Shown here piece after piece: positions 61,380-64,000 of a stretch of 64,000 nt of DNA (the stretch's first letter is position 1; every line of letters begins with the position of its first letter). The position numbers were made by a program, and so were the translations under genes. The notes under the pieces are model-generated. The model searched no databases, had not been told where the DNA came from, and worked only from the letters and a program-made list of their open reading frames with translations. The DNA is from Bryobacterales bacterium. GTDB lineage: Bacteria; Acidobacteriota; Terriglobia; Bryobacterales; Bryobacteraceae. The stretch covers positions 806,001 through 870,000 of the forward strand of contig JADJWL010000025.1 of the NCBI GenBank assembly GCA_016716385.1, given 5' to 3'.

Positions 61380-62317
61380 CGGAAAGGAGGATTCGTCCGG
61401 TGCTGCGGCGCTTGGGGGGAGCAGCCCTGGCTCTTGCCGGATTGTCGGTTCTTTGTTTTGCCCTGCCAAACTGGGCGCCGGGCGACTTCCTGACCGATGC
61501 CGCGGTCAATCCGGCCCTCGACCGGTCCACGATCGACGCGATGCGGGTCCGCTACGGTCTTGACGAGCCACTGCCCGTCCGTTACGGACGCTGGCTTCGC
61601 GGCCTCACGCGCGGGGAATTGGGTTTGAGTCTGTCATATCAAGTGGACGCGGCCACGCTGCTGCTGCCCAGGCTGCGGGCAACCCTCGTCCTGAACGCGT
61701 TCGCTCTCCTCCTGGCACTGGTAGCGGCGTTGCCCGCTGCGGCCGCCGTGGGCCGGTCCGGGCCCGCTTTCCGGCGCGCGGCCGACACTGCGATGCTTGC
61801 GGTGCTCTCTGTCCCGGAGATCGTGCTTGTCCTGATTCTGCTAGCGACAGCACTGACGTGGGAGATTCCATTGCCGGGCGGGCAGCCGGAAGGTGTTGTG
61901 GGACTTCTCCAGGGACTGGCCGTGCCCGGCCTGGCGCTCGCTCTCGGCGCCGCGCCCATCTTCTACCGTCACGCGCGCGCGGCCTTCGACGAGGCCCTGG
62001 GTGCGCCGTTCGTCGCCGCGGCGCGCCACGCCGGCGTTCCGGAAGTATCCGTCCAGCTCCGCTACGTGCTGCCCGCGGCGGCCAATCCACTGATCTCCCT
62101 ATTGGGCACCTCGCTGGGAAACCTTCTGAGCGCGTCCCTCGTGGTCGAGACCGTCACTGGCTGGCCTGGACTGGGCCCCCTGCTGCTGGAAGCGGTCCTG
62201 GCCCGGGACAGCAACGTCGTCGCGGGAGCCGTGCTGCTGGCCGCCACATGCCAGATTGCAGGAAACGTGGCCGCCGATCTGGCGCTCATGCGACTCGATC
62301 CGAGGATTCGTTTGTGA
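61376..62317 (+). CDS. Peptide ABC importer permease (OppB/DppB-like)
   Basis: A 313-residue integral membrane protein from GTG 61376. About six spans, with the substrate-path segment NPALDRSTIDAMRVRYGLDEPL after the first span, as in DppB, and the inner-face EAA loop ARHAGVPEVSVQLRYVLPAA near residue 220. Cotranscribed in a chain with 4-nt overlaps on both sides. Confidence 0.88.
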   Translation: MTERRIRPVLRRLGGAALALAGLSVLCFALPNWAPGDFLTDAAVNPALDRSTIDAMRVRYGLDEPLPVRYGRWLRGLTRGELGLSLSYQVDAATLLLPRLRATLVLNAFALLLALVAALPAAAAVGRSGPAFRRAADTAMLAVLSVPEIVLVLILLATALTWEIPLPGGQPEGVVGLLQGLAVPGLALALGAAPIFYRHARAAFDEALGAPFVAAARHAGVPEVSVQLRYVLPAAANPLISLLGTSLGNLLSASLVVETVTGWPGLGPLLLEAVLARDSNVVAGAVLLAATCQIAGNVAADLALMRLDPRIRL

Positions 62318-63312
62318 GCCGGAGGGCCATCTCCCGCCCCGTGTTGCTCCTGGTGGTGTGGCACGCCGCACTGGCAGCCGGGGCGTGGCTGGCACCACAT
62401 CCTGGGAATCGTCAATACCGCGAGTACCCCTTCGCGCCGCCCACCAGGATTCGCCTCCTCGATGCAAACCGGGGCCTCGCATGGCCTCATGTCTGTGCCC
62501 TCGAACCGGAACCGGCCCGCTTCGGGGCGTACCGGGAGGATTGCGCGCGGCGTTTTCCCGTCCGCTTCTTGGCGTCCCGCCCAGGCGGCGGCATAGCCCT
62601 GATGCAGGCGGTCGCGCCCGGCTCACTGTTCCTGCTGGGAACCGACGAATTGGGGCGAGACGTCTTCAGCCGGCTGCTGCTGGGAGGGGTGTTGTCCCTC
62701 GGCTGCGGTCTCTCCGCGGCGTGTCTCGCCCTCGCGCTGGCGGCCTGGCTGGGGTCCCTGGCCGGCCTGCTGGGCGGCCTGGCCGATGCCGTGATCAGCC
62801 GCGGCGCCGAGGTGCTAATGGCCCTGCCCATTCTATACCTGCTGCTCGCCATGCGCGCGGCGCTGCCGATCCAGTCGCCTCCGCTCACCGGTTTCCTGAT
62901 GGCCGTGTGCCTGATCGCCCTCGCCGGCTGGGCACGTCCGGCGCGCCTGGTGCGGGGAATCGTCCTCAGCGCGCGGGAACGGGGCTACGTGTTGGCCGCG
63001 CGGGGGTTCGGAGCCGGTTCCTTCTATCTTCTCCGCAAACATCTGCTTCCGGAGTTGCGCGGTGTCCTCCACGCTCAGGCCGCTGTTCTGATCCCGAGAT
63101 TCGTTATTCTGGAAGTGACCTTGTCCCTCCTTGGACTCGGCGTGCCCGAGCCGGCCTCGAGTTGGGGGTCGATGCTGGCCAACCTTCGGCAGTACGACGT
63201 GCTGGCGACCCATCCGTGGATGCTTGCGCCAGCGGCGGCACTGACCCTGTCGCTCGCTCTCTTCGGCCACGCCGGGCGATGGTTGGAAGTTGAGGTGCAA
63301 GAGAAAGCGTGA
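62314..63312 (+). CDS. Peptide ABC importer permease (OppC/DppC/YejE-like)
   Basis: A 332-residue permease from GTG 62314. The first span (about 8-25) is followed by an unusually long periplasmic loop (about 26-105), recalling YejE, before LFLLGTDELGRDVFSRLLLG near residue 108, the OppC hallmark. The EAA loop ARERGYVLAARGFGAGSFY is near 225. The usual short first loop of DppC is replaced by this ~80-residue segment. The solute-binding protein follows 21 nt later. Confidence 0.87.
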   Translation: MSRRAISRPVLLLVVWHAALAAGAWLAPHPGNRQYREYPFAPPTRIRLLDANRGLAWPHVCALEPEPARFGAYREDCARRFPVRFLASRPGGGIALMQAVAPGSLFLLGTDELGRDVFSRLLLGGVLSLGCGLSAACLALALAAWLGSLAGLLGGLADAVISRGAEVLMALPILYLLLAMRAALPIQSPPLTGFLMAVCLIALAGWARPARLVRGIVLSARERGYVLAARGFGAGSFYLLRKHLLPELRGVLHAQAAVLIPRFVILEVTLSLLGLGVPEPASSWGSMLANLRQYDVLATHPWMLAPAAALTLSLALFGHAGRWLEVEVQEKA

Positions 63313-63333
63313 ACGGGCGAGGTTCGAACAGAC

Positions 63334-64000
63334 ATGCATCGCAGGATAGGCAAGGTAGCACCTTCTTTCCGTGCGCGCCGGGTGACCGGCTGCCTGCTTC
63401 TCTGGTCCGCCTGCCTGTCGTTCGCATCGGAGAGCGAATCCCTGGTCGTGCGGACAACCCCCGGGAAGTCCGGTGGGGACCTGGTGATCGCCCTTCGCGC
63501 GGAGCCGAAGACTCTTCTGCCGCTGAGCGCTGTGGACGCGTCCTCGAAGGAACTCCTCAGTCTCCTGCATTCCGACCTGATTCATATCCATCGCCCATCC
63601 CAGCAGACAGCAGCTGCCTTGGCCCGCGAATGGCAGCTCTCCGCCGACGGCCTGCGGTACACCCTGCGGCTGCGCCGGGGCCTGCGCTTCTCCGATGGCC
63701 ATCCGCTAACGGCGGAGGATGTCGCGTTCACTTTCCGTGTTCTTCTGGATGAACAGGTCAAGGCCCCGGGCCGCGACCTGTTGCGGATCCGGGGCCGGTT
63801 CCCGGCCGTGCGCACGCTCGGCCGCGAAACCGTAGAGGTCACCCTGCCAGCTCCCTATGCGCCGGCCGAGCGGTTGTTCGACAGCATCGCCATTCTCCCC
63901 AGGCACCGGTTGGAAGCGGCGTACCGCGAGGGGAAGCTACTGCAAAGCTGGGCCCTCAACACCAGTCCAGAGGAGATCGTGGGGGCGGGACCCTTTCGTC
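63334..64000 (+). CDS. Peptide/nickel-type solute-binding protein, partial
   Basis: The gene starts at ATG 63334 and runs out of the window at 64000 with about 222 residues seen. An N-terminal signal peptide (about 1-36; CLLLWSACLSFAS) leads into the family 5 pattern: GGDLVIALRAEPKTLLPL, LSADGLRYTLRLRRGLRFSDG and PLTAEDVAFTFRVLLDE. It would be the periplasmic receptor of the importer. A lipobox is not certain. The sequence is open at the end with no stop codon. Confidence 0.88.
   Translation, partial: MHRRIGKVAPSFRARRVTGCLLLWSACLSFASESESLVVRTTPGKSGGDLVIALRAEPKTLLPLSAVDASSKELLSLLHSDLIHIHRPSQQTAAALAREWQLSADGLRYTLRLRRGLRFSDGHPLTAEDVAFTFRVLLDEQVKAPGRDLLRIRGRFPAVRTLGRETVEVTLPAPYAPAERLFDSIAILPRHRLEAAYREGKLLQSWALNTSPEEIVGAGPFR

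Overview
This window is high-GC chromosomal DNA from a Gram-negative bacterium, most likely an acidobacterium of the Solibacter/Bryobacter type. Several gene types point there together: a large ADOP-type FtsX/MacB permease, Gfo/Idh/MocA oxidoreductases with twin-arginine leaders, a DUF6351 hydrolase, lipid A/LPS genes and many acidobacterial-style hypothetical proteins. I could not run a database search, so the taxonomy is inference. I see no insertion sequence, prophage, CRISPR array or rRNA.

Region 1 (1-10.2 kb) is housekeeping: tRNA-Tyr, tRNA-Thr, tuf, tRNA-Trp, secE, nusG and rplK. The expected rplA-rplJ-rplL run is then replaced by lpxD, followed by dnaB, a ribose-type ABC transporter without a binding protein, two hypotheticals and a MidA-type methyltransferase. 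A 26-residue Lys/Ala peptide with a consensus sigma70 promoter lies on the minus strand. Region 2 (10.2-19.1 kb) has rlpA and then a minus-strand chain of five genes, each overlapping the next by 4 nt: M14 peptidase, D-hydroxyacid dehydrogenase, HpcH/HpaI aldolase, hemW and threonine aldolase. coaD and an aspartate aminotransferase follow on the plus strand. Region 3 (19.1-26.9 kb) is a long minus-strand operon running Trm112-like protein, GT9 glycosyltransferase, MsbA-like exporter, YicC, Gmk, RpoZ, CoaBC, type-4 UDG and PPTase. It couples envelope lipid export to core nucleotide, transcription and CoA functions.

Region 4 (27-40 kb) carries a LamG protein plus serine hydrolase, a MenC-like enzyme with folP, and a PhoB-PhoR-PhoB-like two-component cluster. 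Next is the most striking locus: a tandem pair of exported peroxiredoxins duplicated with a 600-bp period. One copy has an in-frame TGA exactly at the peroxidatic cysteine codon, followed by a stem-loop that fits a bacterial SECIS, so it reads as a selenoprotein rather than a pseudogene. An OmpA-family protein, a SAF/VirB10-like secreted protein and a GGDEF-EAL c-di-GMP enzyme complete the region.

Region 5 (40-53 kb) holds a membrane protein with a RodZ-type C-terminal domain, an amidohydrolase, the ADOP permease, three Gfo/Idh/MocA oxidoreductases around an AGE-family epimerase (a sugar-metabolism set), and a DUF6351 secreted hydrolase. Region 6 (52.7-64 kb) is a divergent accessory locus. 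The minus strand encodes a P-loop protein, an ABC exporter, a small membrane protein, an HTTM protein, a DCC-family thiol oxidoreductase and an M14 metallopeptidase. The plus strand encodes a complete Opp/Dpp-like peptide importer whose binding protein runs off the window. The layout suggests a peptide import, processing and export system of unknown substrate.
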